The position numbers and the translations under genes are program-made. A stretch of DNA of 64,000 nucleotides, taken from NCBI GenBank assembly GCA_963741385.1, contig CAVUHO010000006.1:620001-684000 (forward strand), in the 5' to 3' direction. A model generated the notes under the pieces. The model did no database searches, was not told the origin of the DNA, and saw only the letters and a list, made by a program, of their open reading frames with translations. Shown here one piece after another: positions 1-12,415 of this stretch (position 1 is its first letter; the number at the start of each line of letters is the position of its first letter). Source of the stretch: Sulfomarinibacter sp963741385. Lineage in GTDB: Bacteria; Acidobacteriota; Thermoanaerobaculia; Thermoanaerobaculales; Sulfomarinibacteraceae.

Positions 1-408
1 ACAGCTGCGCCATCTTCAGCGGCACGTTTCGCGGCACTTCGACGCCCCGCTCATCGAGCTTGTCCTTGAGGTCGGAGGTCTTGATCTTCTTGTTGCCCTC
101 GAAGTTCACGGAGGTGACAAAGGGCCGTTCTTTGACGACGACGTACAGAGTCACCGTCCCGTCGCCGTGATCCTCCAACTCGATAGCCACGTCCTCGAAG
201 AGTCCCGAATCCCACAGGCGGCGGTAGCCGTCGATGATGAGGTCGAGATCCACGGGATCGTCGGGCTCGAGTCCGAGATAGTACGAGACGGTGTCGACGG
301 TCAGCGTCACACCGCCCTCGACCACGATGTCACGGATGATTACGTCATCCTGGGCGACGGCTGGACCGGCGATGAGCATGACAACGCACAGGAGCACGGC
401 TCTCCGCA

Positions 409-409
<1 letters not shown>
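1..409 (-). CDS. bamA: Outer membrane assembly factor BamA, N-terminal part (runs off left edge)
   Basis: Only the first 136 codons are in the window. The protein starts with a Sec signal peptide (MRR, hydrophobic stretch, likely cut after AVA at residue 19) followed by POTRA-type sequence: residues about 23-98 form one POTRA domain with the usual 'IRDIVVEGG' strand and 'GYRRLWDSGLFEDVAIEL' helix-strand, and 'VTSVNFEGNKKIKTSDL' opens the second. BamA-family proteins insert beta-barrel proteins into the outer membrane. The start ATG overlaps the stop of clpC as TGATG, so the two are translationally coupled at the end of the lysS operon. The beta-barrel lies outside the window, so another POTRA protein such as TamA is not fully excluded. 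Confidence 0.85.
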
Positions 410-2842
<2,433 letters not shown>

Positions 2843-2850
<8 letters not shown>

Positions 2851-3535
2851 CTTCGAAATATTCGCCCGCAGGTGCCAGGCGGAACACGCCGTCGCACATG
2901 CGGGCCATCTCTTCGTCGTGGGTCACTATAATTGATGTCAATCCGGCCTTCAAATGCAGATCGCGCACCAGATCGAACACGTGCTCAGAGTTCTTGCGAT
3001 CCAGATTCCCGGTTGGCTCATCGGCGAGGAGCAACCGCGGATTCATCGCCAACGCCCGCGCCACCGCCACCCGCTGCAGTTCACCACCCGACAGCTGATC
3101 GGGAAAATGATGCGCCCGATCGGCTAACGACACCGCGTCCAGAAGATCCCTTGCGCGGGCGCGCGCTTTAGAAGCCGTCTCGCCGGCGATCCGCAGCGGC
3201 AGCGCAATGTTGTCGAGGGCGTCCAGTTCGTCGAGCAGGTAGTGGTGCTGAAATACGAAACCGATCAGCCGGTTCCGTACATGAGCGCGCTCCTCACCGT
3301 CGAGTTCATCGACCTCCCGGCCGTCGAGAACAAAACGCCCTTCGTCCGGGCGATCGAGGAGCCCGATCATGTGCAACAACGTGCTCTTTCCGACTCCCGA
3401 CGGGCCGACGATCGCCAATAGACGGCCCTCGGCCACCGTGAGATCGAGGCCCTTGATGACCTCCACCCGCGTGCTCCCGGCGCCGAAGCCCTTGCTGACG
3501 CCCGCCATTTCGACAAGAGCGCGGCCGTCACTCAT
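2843..3535 (-). CDS. lolD: Lipoprotein-releasing ABC transporter ATPase LolD
   Basis: A 230-residue ABC ATPase of the MacB/LolD subfamily that powers extraction of lipoproteins from the inner membrane. Walker A is GPSGVGKST, the signature is LSGGELQRVAVARAL, Walker B is LLLADEPTG and the H-loop His is in 'IIVTHDEEMA'. The 'HMIGLLDRPDEG' and 'FQHHYLLDELDALDN' segments are typical of LolD. It overlaps lolC by 8 nt upstream and clpC by 8 nt downstream, so the three are almost certainly co-translated. Pairing with the LolC/E permease makes LolD more likely than a generic MacB-type exporter. Confidence 0.93.
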
Positions 3536-4709
3536 AACGCAGCCCTTCGGCGGGGTCGCGCCGCGCGATGAGCCGCGACGGAAACCACGAGGCGGCGGTC
3601 GCGAGCACGAGTGCGATCGCTATGACCAGGGCCACCATGGACGGTTCGACCCGGAACGGCACGGACGACGTCGCGAACACTCCGCGCGGCAGCGGCAGCG
3701 CCCCGGTGCGGTCAAGGATCATCGCCGTCGCCACCCCGAGGATCGCGCCGCCGATCGAGCCCACCATGCCGATGCCCACACCGAGCATGAGAAAGAGGCG
3801 CCGCAGCGCGCGGGGCGGCAAGCCGATGCCCGCGAGCACAGCCAGGTCGACCCGCTTTTCCGCCGCCACCATGGCGACGTTGCACAGCAGGTTGAGCGCT
3901 GCGACCACCAGCATGAGACTCACCGCAAGGAAAATCATGACCCGTTCGAGAGCGAGCGCGAGCAGCAACGGCCGGTGCAGCTCTTCGAGACCCGCCACCC
4001 TGATCGGTTGGTCAGCCCCTTCGAGAGCTTGGCGAACCCGCCCTCCCAAACCCCACGGATCTGAGATGTCGCGCAGTTCAATGGCCTCGACGACGTCGCC
4101 GCCCCACAGCAGTTGCTGCGCCGAAGCGAGCGGCAACAAGACTGTCCCCGACTCGTCGCCGGGCTCGGGAGGCTTGACAGCCGCGATCTCCGCCGTCTTG
4201 CGGACGGGCAGCGGTCCCATCGGGGTCAGGCGCTGTCTGGGGGAAATCACCTGGATCTGGTCGCCGACGCCAACCCCGAGACGGGCGGCAAGAACACGGT
4301 CGACGACCACGTCAAGGGCGTCAGACCGGCCGACGACCGATGCCGGAACGGCATCAGAAAGCGACGACACCAGGCATGTACCCCGAACAACCTTGATCAT
4401 CTCCACTTGGGGCAGATCCCTTTGCAAGACTGACGCCAACTTCTCGGGGTACTGCAGTCGGCGCCCGCGGTCAGATGTCACCCGGACGTGGTTGGCCTTG
4501 GCAACGAGTTCAGCCCGGATAGCTGACTGGAATCCCTCGAGGAGGGACAGTGTGACCACCAGCGCGAGCACTCCGAGGCCCAGTCCAACCATCGAGATCA
4601 GGGTCACCGTCGCCACGTGGGTGCGGCGCCTGAGGCCGATGAGGTAGCGGCGGGCGAGGTGGAGTTCAGCTGACACGCCTGCCGACCCATGCTCCGAAAA
4701 AACGGCCAT
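3528..4709 (-). CDS. lolC: Lipoprotein-releasing ABC transporter permease (LolC/LolE family)
   Basis: A 393-residue inner-membrane permease. The N-terminus has the LolC/E 'LHLARRYLIGLRRR' lead followed by the first membrane helix (about 34-58), then a large periplasmic MacB-like domain (about 60-255), and three C-terminal helices with an FtsX-type core ('LMLVVAALNLLCNVAM', 'GIGMVGSIGGAILG', 'VALVIAIALVLATAASW'). It ends 'PSRLIARRDPAEGLRYE', the usual LolC/E tail. Only one permease gene is present, so the transporter may be a homodimer or a LolF-like arrangement. The ATG at 4709 is 68 nt after lysS; a GTG at 4676, directly before the conserved ARRYL segment, is an alternative start. Confidence 0.9.
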   Translation of the reverse strand: MAVFSEHGSAGVSAELHLARRYLIGLRRRTHVATVTLISMVGLGLGVLALVVTLSLLEGFQSAIRAELVAKANHVRVTSDRGRRLQYPEKLASVLQRDLPQVEMIKVVRGTCLVSSLSDAVPASVVGRSDALDVVVDRVLAARLGVGVGDQIQVISPRQRLTPMGPLPVRKTAEIAAVKPPEPGDESGTVLLPLASAQQLLWGGDVVEAIELRDISDPWGLGGRVRQALEGADQPIRVAGLEELHRPLLLALALERVMIFLAVSLMLVVAALNLLCNVAMVAAEKRVDLAVLAGIGLPPRALRRLFLMLGVGIGMVGSIGGAILGVATAMILDRTGALPLPRGVFATSSVPFRVEPSMVALVIAIALVLATAASWFPSRLIARRDPAEGLRYE

Positions 4710-4777
4710 CTGTCCCGAGCGGCGTCCACACTCCGACCGGGGTCCGCGCGCAGGATGTCGAGAGGGGGCGCGCCATC

Positions 4778-6262
<1,485 letters not shown>

Positions 6263-6348
6263 GCATCCTCCAGCCCATCGATGCGGCGCGTGATTTTACC
6301 ACGGCAATTCGCCTGCGGCGAATTGCAGATATTTGTTTTTTCAGTGGT

Positions 6349-7176
6349 TTAGCGTTTCCGGGTTGACGGTTTCCGAGTTGCAGGTCTACCCGGGCCCCGA
6401 TTTCCGGTTGTCGATCGGGCAGGGCTCGCGGGCTTCGACTTCCCGGTCCTCACGGTCGCTCGTCTCAGGGTCTGAAGCTCGTTTTCGCTCAGGGTCCGGA
6501 ACTCGCCCGGTTTGAGGGTGTCGTCGCGCAGCGGACCGATCGCGGTTCGCCGGAGCCTCTGGACGTGGTGTCCGGCGCGGAAAAAGAGCTCCCGAACCTC
6601 GTGGGTCCGCCCCTCGGTGACCTCGATCCGCCACCAGGTCGTCGCCCCGCCGCGCCCTTGTCTTTCCCGCTGTGCCAGCCGGGGTTTGACGAGACGGCCT
6701 TCGATGCTGGTACCCGCCATCAACTTGTCGTACTCCGGTCGCGTGAGATCACCGCGGATCTTGACCATGTACTCGCGCACCACGCCGTGCCGCGGGTGGG
6801 CAACCCGGGCGGCCAACTCGCCGTCATTGGTCAGCAGGAGAAGCCCTTCCGACTGGTAATCCAACCGGCCCACCGGGTAGATCCGCTCGCGGACCATGGG
6901 CCGCACCAGATCGAGAACCGTCTTGCGCCCCTCAGGGTCATCGCACGTCGTCATGACCTCGCGGGGTTTGTACAAGAGAAAGTAGCGCGCGACTTCAGGC
7001 GACCTGAGGCTCTTACCGTCCACCTTGATGTGGACCTTCGACCACTCGACCTTTTCGCCAGGCTCGGCGACGCGCCCGTCGACCGTGACCCGGCCCCCTG
7101 CAATCAACCGGTCGGCATCGCGGCGCGAGCACAGCCCCGTGCGCGCGATGATCTTCTGCAGTCTTTCTTCGGCCAT
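6349..7176 (-). CDS. rluB: 23S rRNA pseudouridine synthase, RluB-like (RsuA family)
   Basis: A 275-residue pseudouridine synthase. The S4 RNA-binding domain ('RLQKIIARTGLCSRRDADRLI', about 4-60) precedes the RsuA/RluB/E/F catalytic domain with the active-site Asp in 'YPVGRLDYQSEGLLLLTND' and the closing 'EGRTHEVRELF' and 'VQRLRRTAIGP' motifs. The C-terminal 40 residues are basic and Pro/Ser-rich, a common disordered extension. I start at the ATG at 7176, just before the S4 domain; upstream in-frame sequence is only intergenic repeat. The exact target base cannot be told from the sequence. Confidence 0.9.
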   Translation of the reverse strand: MAEERLQKIIARTGLCSRRDADRLIAGGRVTVDGRVAEPGEKVEWSKVHIKVDGKSLRSPEVARYFLLYKPREVMTTCDDPEGRKTVLDLVRPMVRERIYPVGRLDYQSEGLLLLTNDGELAARVAHPRHGVVREYMVKIRGDLTRPEYDKLMAGTSIEGRLVKPRLAQRERQGRGGATTWWRIEVTEGRTHEVRELFFRAGHHVQRLRRTAIGPLRDDTLKPGEFRTLSENELQTLRRATVRTGKSKPASPARSTTGNRGPGRPATRKPSTRKR

Positions 7177-7236
7177 TTTCCATTCCCTCTCGTTTCGGGA
7201 TCTTCCGCCTCGCGGCGGGGTTGCGCATTGTAGCAT

Positions 7237-7271
7237 CTTGGGCTTGAGGCTTGAGGCTTGAGGCTTGAGGC
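7237..7271. repeat. TTGAGGC heptamer tandem repeat
   Basis: About four and a half head-to-tail copies of the 7-mer TTGAGGC lie in the short divergent gap between rluB and the CCA-adding gene, directly before an octamer array. No function is visible. Confidence 0.8.
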
Positions 7272-7298
7272 AATGGGCTATGGGTGGGGATGGGTGGA

Positions 7299-7333
7299 AA
7301 AATCCGAAATCCGAAATCCGAAATCCGAAATTC
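7299..7333. repeat. Octamer array (AAATCCGA unit) next to a G-tract
   Basis: Four copies of the 8-mer AAATCCGA follow the G-rich stretch TGGGTGGGGATGGGTGG. This is one of about ten such arrays in the window. It ends at the ATG at 7334, so it abuts the start region of the next gene. Confidence 0.85.
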
Positions 7334-7354
7334 ATGGAGTATGCTGATGCCGCC

Positions 7355-8611
7355 ATGCCCCGACTCAGATTGTCTGCACTCAAGCGCGACCTGCTGCTGC
7401 GCGGGGTGTGGGAGGGCCTCGGCACACCCGAGTGCCTGGTCACGGGCGGTTACGTCCGCGATCGGCTGCTGGGACGGACAACCGTCGACCTCGACCTCGT
7501 TCTTCCGGGCGATCTCGAGGGCGCCAGGGGACCGGCACGCCGGCTGGCCGCCCGGCTCGACGGCCGCGCCCACGTCCTCGGCCGCGATGACAAGCGGGTG
7601 TGGCGGATCGAAACACCCGCCCTCAAGGTCGAACTGTGGCCGCTCGGAGAGCTCAACCTCAATCACGATATCCGGCGTCGGGACTTCACCTGCAACGCGC
7701 TGATGTGGCAGCTGCCCGACGGACCGCTCATCGACCAGGTCGGCGGGATCGACGACCTCAAGGCCGGAATCCTGCGAGCCGTTCGAAAAAGGAACCTGCA
7801 GGACGATCCGGTGCGCCTGGTGCGCGCCGCGCGCTTTCTGGCCCAGTTTCCCGACTTCGGGCTCGACGGGCGAACCGCTGGTTGGATCCGGTCCCTGGCG
7901 CCGAGGGTCCGCCACGCGCCGCCCGAACGTCTCGGTCAGGAGTTTCTGAAGTTGGTCACTCTCCCGAACCGCAAACGCGGTTTCGAGGCGATGCTCGACC
8001 TCGGGATCGTGCAGCGAACGGCTCACCCGTCAACCCGGTTCGACGGACCCTGGATCGCCGCCAATCTGGCCGCCGTGTCGCGTCTGCGGCCCAACGCGCA
8101 CCCTCTGCGCGCGGCCTTCGCCGAGGCCGGCGACGCCGCCGCACTCGCCGTATTGCTCCGAGCCTGGGGATCGCCAGATCCCGACGACGTGGCCCACTTC
8201 GCATGGCCGCGGCCGCTGCGGCTCCACGCCACCCATGCCGCGAGGATGCTCGATGCCGCCCTGTCGGCAGTCGACGGGCCCACCGTGGACCGGCGGACGC
8301 TGATCCACCGCGCCGGCGCGGCATTCCCCGCCACCATCACCCTCGCCGCCGCCGTCGAGCCCGGCCACAACTGGAACCGGTGGTGGCGGCAGTGGCGGAA
8401 GCACGGTGCGGAACTGACCGCACCGGTTCCGTTGCTCGCAGGCGAAGAAATCGCCGCTCTCCTCGGTCTCCCGCTCGGGCCCGGCCTCGGTCGCGCCGTC
8501 GCGGCCCTCACCGAAGCCCAGGTGAGGGACGAAGTGCGAAACCGTGGCGGCGCCGTACGGTGGTTGCAGCAGTGGCACGAATCGGGTCGCCCGCGATTGT
8601 GGAGCGCTTGA
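7355..8611 (+). CDS. CCA-adding enzyme / poly(A) polymerase family nucleotidyltransferase
   Basis: A 418-residue class II nucleotidyltransferase of the CCA/PcnB family. The head domain has the 'VTGGYVRDRLLG' glycine motif, the catalytic 'VDLDLVLPG' acidic pair and the conserved 'RRDFTCNALMW' and 'DDPVRLVRAARFLAQF' segments. These enzymes add CCA to tRNA 3' ends or A-tails to RNA; which activity applies is not decided by sequence alone. There is no HD domain. I chose the ATG at 7355; an in-frame ATG at 7334 sits at the end of the octamer repeat and would add seven residues. No second member of the family is in the window. Confidence 0.88.
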   Translation: MPRLRLSALKRDLLLRGVWEGLGTPECLVTGGYVRDRLLGRTTVDLDLVLPGDLEGARGPARRLAARLDGRAHVLGRDDKRVWRIETPALKVELWPLGELNLNHDIRRRDFTCNALMWQLPDGPLIDQVGGIDDLKAGILRAVRKRNLQDDPVRLVRAARFLAQFPDFGLDGRTAGWIRSLAPRVRHAPPERLGQEFLKLVTLPNRKRGFEAMLDLGIVQRTAHPSTRFDGPWIAANLAAVSRLRPNAHPLRAAFAEAGDAAALAVLLRAWGSPDPDDVAHFAWPRPLRLHATHAARMLDAALSAVDGPTVDRRTLIHRAGAAFPATITLAAAVEPGHNWNRWWRQWRKHGAELTAPVPLLAGEEIAALLGLPLGPGLGRAVAALTEAQVRDEVRNRGGAVRWLQQWHESGRPRLWSA

Positions 8612-8699
8612 CTGGCGGGCACCTCCGTACCCGTCTCCGTCTCCGTCTCCGCGCCCGTACCCGATGAATTCGAATGGTCCCGACCTTCAGATCGCGTTT

Positions 8700-8812
8700 C
8701 CCGTGAGGAGCCACCCCTGACATTGTTGGCCCGAAGCGCGGTGCCGACGGGATCCGATCGCGTACCCAACAATGTCAGAAGTGGCACCTCCGCCGCACGC
8801 GGCCATGTGCGA
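8700..8812 (+). repeat. Hairpin repeat unit, type A
   Basis: The unit has the outer frame CGTGAGGAGCCACC at its left and GTGGCACCTCCGCCGCACG at its right. The inner stem is GACATTGTTGG (8719-8729) pairing perfectly with CCAACAATGTC (8766-8776), with a loop of about 36 nt. The same frame with changed but still paired stems recurs at 31.9, 33.6 and 53.9 kb. The surrounding gap (8612-8882) also has a GTCTCC triplet repeat near 8635; no gene is visible there. Confidence 0.8.
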
Positions 8813-8882
8813 CGCCGGGGCAGTTCCCCTGGACATGGATTCGGGCACGGAAACTGGCGCGGACGCGGATAGAATACCCGCC

Positions 8883-10571
8883 ATGACATCGACCATCGCA
8901 GTGCTGGCGTGCTTCGCGGTGTACTTCGCAGGTTATATGTTCTACTCACGCTTTCTGGCGCAACAGGTGTTCGCGTTGCGGCCCGATGCGGTGACGCCGG
9001 CGCACTCCATGGAGGACGGCATCGACTACGTGCCGACCCAGCCGTTGGTGCTCTTCGGCCACCACTACGCATCCATCACCGGACTCTCACCGATGCTGGG
9101 CCCCGCCATCGCCGTGGTCTGGGGCTGGCTGCCGGCCATGCTCTGGGTGGTCTTCGGTTCGATCCTGGTCGGCTGCGTCCACGACTTCGGCGCGCTGGTG
9201 ATTTCGGTCCGCGCCAAAGGGCTTTCCATCGGCGCCATCGCCGAAGGCCTCATCGGCAAACGCGCCAAGGCGCTGATGCACGCCATCATCTTTTTCGCCA
9301 TCGCCCTCGCCATGGGGGTCTTCGCCTATGTCGTCGGGCTCCTCTTTTCGGCCGACTATTACCCCGAGTCGGTGGTCCCTTCGGGCGTCATTCTGGTGGC
9401 CGCGATGATCATCGGCTGGCTGGTGAGGAAACGCGGCCGCAGGCTGATGCCCCTGATCGCGGTCGCCTTCGTTTTGACACTGGCGGTTGTCGTGGCGTCT
9501 CCGTACATGCCGGTCCGTTGGGCCTCGTCGGCCGGGTGGACCTGGGTCCTGCTCGCCTACGCCTGGCTCGCTTCGGTGCTGCCGGTGTGGTCGCTGTTGC
9601 AGCCGCGCGACTTCCTCAACTCGCTGCTGCTCTACCTGGGTCTCGGCCTCACCTACGTCGGCTTCTTCATCCTCCGTCCCGAGTTCGCGGCGCCGGTGGT
9701 GGACGCCCACCCGGTCGGGGCGCCGCCCCTCTACCCCTTCGTCTTCATCGTCATCGCGTGCGGCGCCGCCTCAGGCTTCCACTCGCTGGTGTCGTCAGGG
9801 ACGACGGCCAAACAGCTCGACCGGGAAACTGATGCACGCCCCATCGGCTACGGGGCCATGATCGGTGAGTCGCTGCTCGGGCTCGCAGCCGTGCTCGCCT
9901 GCACGGCCGGCTTCGTTTCGCCGGCGGCGTGGAAACACCACTACGCGGACTGGGCGTCGATCCAGGGTCTGGGCAGCAGCATGAGCGCCTTTATCGAAGG
10001 CGCAACCCGCTTTGTCTCGGTGGTCGGGCTCCCCGAGCAGACCGCACGCACCCTGATCGCCGTGGTGGTGGTCAGCTTTGCCCTGACGACCCTCGACTCG
10101 GCGACCCGCCTGCTGCGCTACAACATCGAAGAAATCGCCACGTCCGTCCGTTTTTCGCCCCTTCAGAACCGTTACCTGTCCTCGACGTTGGCGGTGGCCG
10201 CGATCTCCTTCTTCGCCTTCTATCGCATCGAAGGTCAGTCGGCCGGTCTCGTGTTGTGGCAGCTGTTCGGCTCCACCAACCAACTCCTGGCCGGGCTCGC
10301 GCTGCTGACTGTGTCGCTCTATCTTCTGCAGCGGCGTCGGTTCGCCCTGCCGTTTCTGATACCCATGGTCTTCATGATGGTCACCACGCTGATCGCCATG
10401 ACCACCAAGCTCCTGTCGTTCTGGCACGACGGCAACTCGACCCTGCTCTTCATCGGCGGCGCCATCACCTTGATCGCCCTGTGGCTGGTGGTCGAAGCGG
10501 CGTTCGCCATCCGGCGCTACACCCGGACGCCGCCGGAAACCAGCCTCGAGATTGCCATGCCCGACGAGTGA
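8883..10571 (+). CDS. cstA: Carbon starvation protein A (CstA family transporter)
   Basis: A 562-residue polytopic inner-membrane protein with about 14-16 predicted helices. Family hallmarks are 'VPTQPLVLFGHHYASITGLSPMLGPAIAV', written here as two adjoining segments (VPTQPLVLFGHHYASI then TGLSPMLGPAIAV), 'VHDFGALVISVRAKG', 'SGTTAKQLDRETDARPIGYG' and 'WQLFGSTNQLLAGLAL'. CstA-family proteins take up pyruvate or peptides when carbon is scarce. It is shorter than the roughly 700-residue E. coli CstA but normal for the short branch. The ATG at 8883 directly precedes the first helix; the upstream in-frame sequence is repeat DNA. No sensor kinase of the BtsS type is adjacent. Confidence 0.93.
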   Translation: MTSTIAVLACFAVYFAGYMFYSRFLAQQVFALRPDAVTPAHSMEDGIDYVPTQPLVLFGHHYASITGLSPMLGPAIAVVWGWLPAMLWVVFGSILVGCVHDFGALVISVRAKGLSIGAIAEGLIGKRAKALMHAIIFFAIALAMGVFAYVVGLLFSADYYPESVVPSGVILVAAMIIGWLVRKRGRRLMPLIAVAFVLTLAVVVASPYMPVRWASSAGWTWVLLAYAWLASVLPVWSLLQPRDFLNSLLLYLGLGLTYVGFFILRPEFAAPVVDAHPVGAPPLYPFVFIVIACGAASGFHSLVSSGTTAKQLDRETDARPIGYGAMIGESLLGLAAVLACTAGFVSPAAWKHHYADWASIQGLGSSMSAFIEGATRFVSVVGLPEQTARTLIAVVVVSFALTTLDSATRLLRYNIEEIATSVRFSPLQNRYLSSTLAVAAISFFAFYRIEGQSAGLVLWQLFGSTNQLLAGLALLTVSLYLLQRRRFALPFLIPMVFMMVTTLIAMTTKLLSFWHDGNSTLLFIGGAITLIALWLVVEAAFAIRRYTRTPPETSLEIAMPDE

Positions 10572-10578
10572 AGACTCT

Positions 10579-10980
10579 CTACGAGCCGAAATCCAGGCGC
10601 CAACGCTCCCAGAATTCGCGCCGGGCCGTGCCCTCTTCGTCAGCGCCCGCGAGGTCGTGAACGACCTCGAAGGTGGCTGCCCACGACCCGTCGGGCAGAT
10701 CATCTCCGACCACCAGCATCGACGCCCGGTTGGGGTTCACCGGTTCGCCCACCAGGACGATCGGGTCGTCGACGTCACCGAGTCGAGGGCTCCAAAGAAG
10801 ATGCGGCACGAAAGCCAGCTTATCGAACGTCCAGAGATAGTTGTCGAGGATCTGCCGCCGGCCGTCGTCGGCCACCCACACCACCACCCGCCCGCCCCGT
10901 CGGTGCAGCTGATCCAACAGCTCTGCCACCTGTTTAGCGCGTTTGGGTATCTTGAGGGCATGGAGATCGACCTGGGCCAC
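10579..10980 (-). CDS. holC: DNA polymerase III subunit chi (HolC)
   Basis: A 133-residue protein with the HolC pattern: 'KRAKQVAELLDQLHRRGGRVVVWV' (shown in two parts KRAKQVAELLDQLH and RRGGRVVVWV), then 'ILDNYLWTFDKLAFVPHLLW' and 'DPIVLVGEP', ending in a Trp-rich tail. Chi links the clamp loader to SSB at the replication fork. It is convergent with cstA, only 7 nt apart, and its start faces murA, so the 83-nt divergent gap must carry promoters for both. No holD partner is seen. Confidence 0.82.
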   Translation of the reverse strand: MAQVDLHALKIPKRAKQVAELLDQLHRRGGRVVVWVADDGRRQILDNYLWTFDKLAFVPHLLWSPRLGDVDDPIVLVGEPVNPNRASMLVVGDDLPDGSWAATFEVVHDLAGADEEGTARREFWERWRLDFGS

Positions 10981-11063
10981 AATGGGGAATTCTACAGCAG
11001 CGTGCCTTCAAATCGCCATTGCTCCTCCATCATCGCGCCACCTCTCGGTATGATGATCACACC

Positions 11064-12374
11064 ATGATGATCCCCGACGACAAAAACCACGCCTACGTCA
11101 TCCGCGGCGGCCTGCCGATCCACGGCACCCTGGTCCCCGGCGGCAACAAGAACGCCGCACTGCCGATGCTGGCGGCCACGCTGCTCGCGGACGGTCCCGT
11201 CGAACTCGCCAACGTACCGCAGATCCGCGACGTGGCGGTCATGTTCGAGCTGCTCGCCAGCCTCGGATCCGTCATCGAGGAGATCGGACCCGGGTCGTGG
11301 CGGATCGACAGTTCATCGTTGTCAGTTCACGAGGCGCCGGCGCACCTGGCGTGCGAAATCCGCGCGTCGTTTCTGCTCGCCGGTCCATTGCTCGCACGGT
11401 ACGGCCGCGCCGTGTTGCCGCGGCCGGGCGGCGACCGGATCGGCCGCCGGCCTCTGGACACGCACGTTCACGCGCTCCAGGCATTGGGGGCCGAGGTCGA
11501 GGTCGGCGCCGACTCCTACCGCCTGAGCGCTCCCCGCGGCCTCACCGGAACTGACATCTTCCTCCACGAAATGAGTGTCATGGGGACCGAAAACGCGGTC
11601 ATGGCAGCCGCCCTCGCCGAAGGCGTGACGACGATCCGCAATGCCGCGTCCGAACCTCACGTCCAGGAGCTCTGCCAGCTCATCAACGCGATGGGCGGCG
11701 CGGTGCAAGGCGTCGGCACCAACACGCTCGAGGTCGAGGGGTGCCGTCGTCTCGGACCGGCGGCCGCCACCATCGGCCCCGATCCGGTGGAGGTTGGCAG
11801 CTTTATCGGACTCGCGGCGGTGACCGGCGGCGAGCTCCGCGTGGTCAACGCCGAACCCGAGCGCCACCACCGCATGACCGAACTGTGCTTCGGCCGCCTC
11901 GGCATCTCGTGGCGGGTCGAGGGCAACGACATCATCGTCCCCGCCGACCAGGAACTGGTGATCAGGGACGACGTTCACGGCGCCATCCCGAAGATCGACG
12001 ACGGGCCGTGGCCGGCCTTCCCGGCTGATCTCACGTCCATCTCTGTTGTGCTCGCCACCCAGGCCAGGGGAACGATCCTGATTCACGAAAAAATGTTCGA
12101 GAGCAGACTCTTCTGGGTCGATCGACTGATTGCCATGGGCGCGCGGATCGTCCTCTGCGATCCCCACCGGGTGGTTGTCGTGGGGCCGTCGAAGCTCCAC
12201 GGAGAGAACCTCGCGAGCCCCGACATCCGGGCGGGCATGGCGCTGGTGATCGCCGCCCTCGCCGCCGAAGGAGTGAGCACCATTCACAACATCCGCCAGG
12301 TTGAACGCGGCTATCAGAACCTCCACCGCCGGCTCGCGGACCTCGGAGCGGACGTCGAGCGGATCGAGGAGTGA
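11064..12374 (+). CDS. murA: UDP-N-acetylglucosamine 1-carboxyvinyltransferase MurA with Asp at the fosfomycin-Cys position
   Basis: A 436-residue EPSP-synthase-fold enzyme for the first committed step of peptidoglycan synthesis. 'GGNKNAALPMLAATLL' carries the UDP-GlcNAc-binding Lys-Asn pair; 'DDGPWPAFPADLTS' and 'IHEKMFESRLFWVDRL' are conserved core segments. The active-site loop reads RPGGDRIGRRPLD: Asp124 stands where most MurA proteins have the Cys alkylated by fosfomycin. The codon is GAC at 11433-11435. A Cys-to-Asp change at this site is known in naturally fosfomycin-resistant MurA of Mycobacterium and Chlamydia. Start choice is the first of two tandem ATGs (11064, 11067). The gene stands alone and ends 41 nt before the convergent RNase D gene. 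Confidence 0.93.
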   Translation: MMIPDDKNHAYVIRGGLPIHGTLVPGGNKNAALPMLAATLLADGPVELANVPQIRDVAVMFELLASLGSVIEEIGPGSWRIDSSSLSVHEAPAHLACEIRASFLLAGPLLARYGRAVLPRPGGDRIGRRPLDTHVHALQALGAEVEVGADSYRLSAPRGLTGTDIFLHEMSVMGTENAVMAAALAEGVTTIRNAASEPHVQELCQLINAMGGAVQGVGTNTLEVEGCRRLGPAAATIGPDPVEVGSFIGLAAVTGGELRVVNAEPERHHRMTELCFGRLGISWRVEGNDIIVPADQELVIRDDVHGAIPKIDDGPWPAFPADLTSISVVLATQARGTILIHEKMFESRLFWVDRLIAMGARIVLCDPHRVVVVGPSKLHGENLASPDIRAGMALVIAALAAEGVSTIHNIRQVERGYQNLHRRLADLGADVERIEE

Positions 12375-12415
12375 CACAGCCGCGATTGCGAGGTGGCCCG
12401 TGCCCCCGTTCGGCC

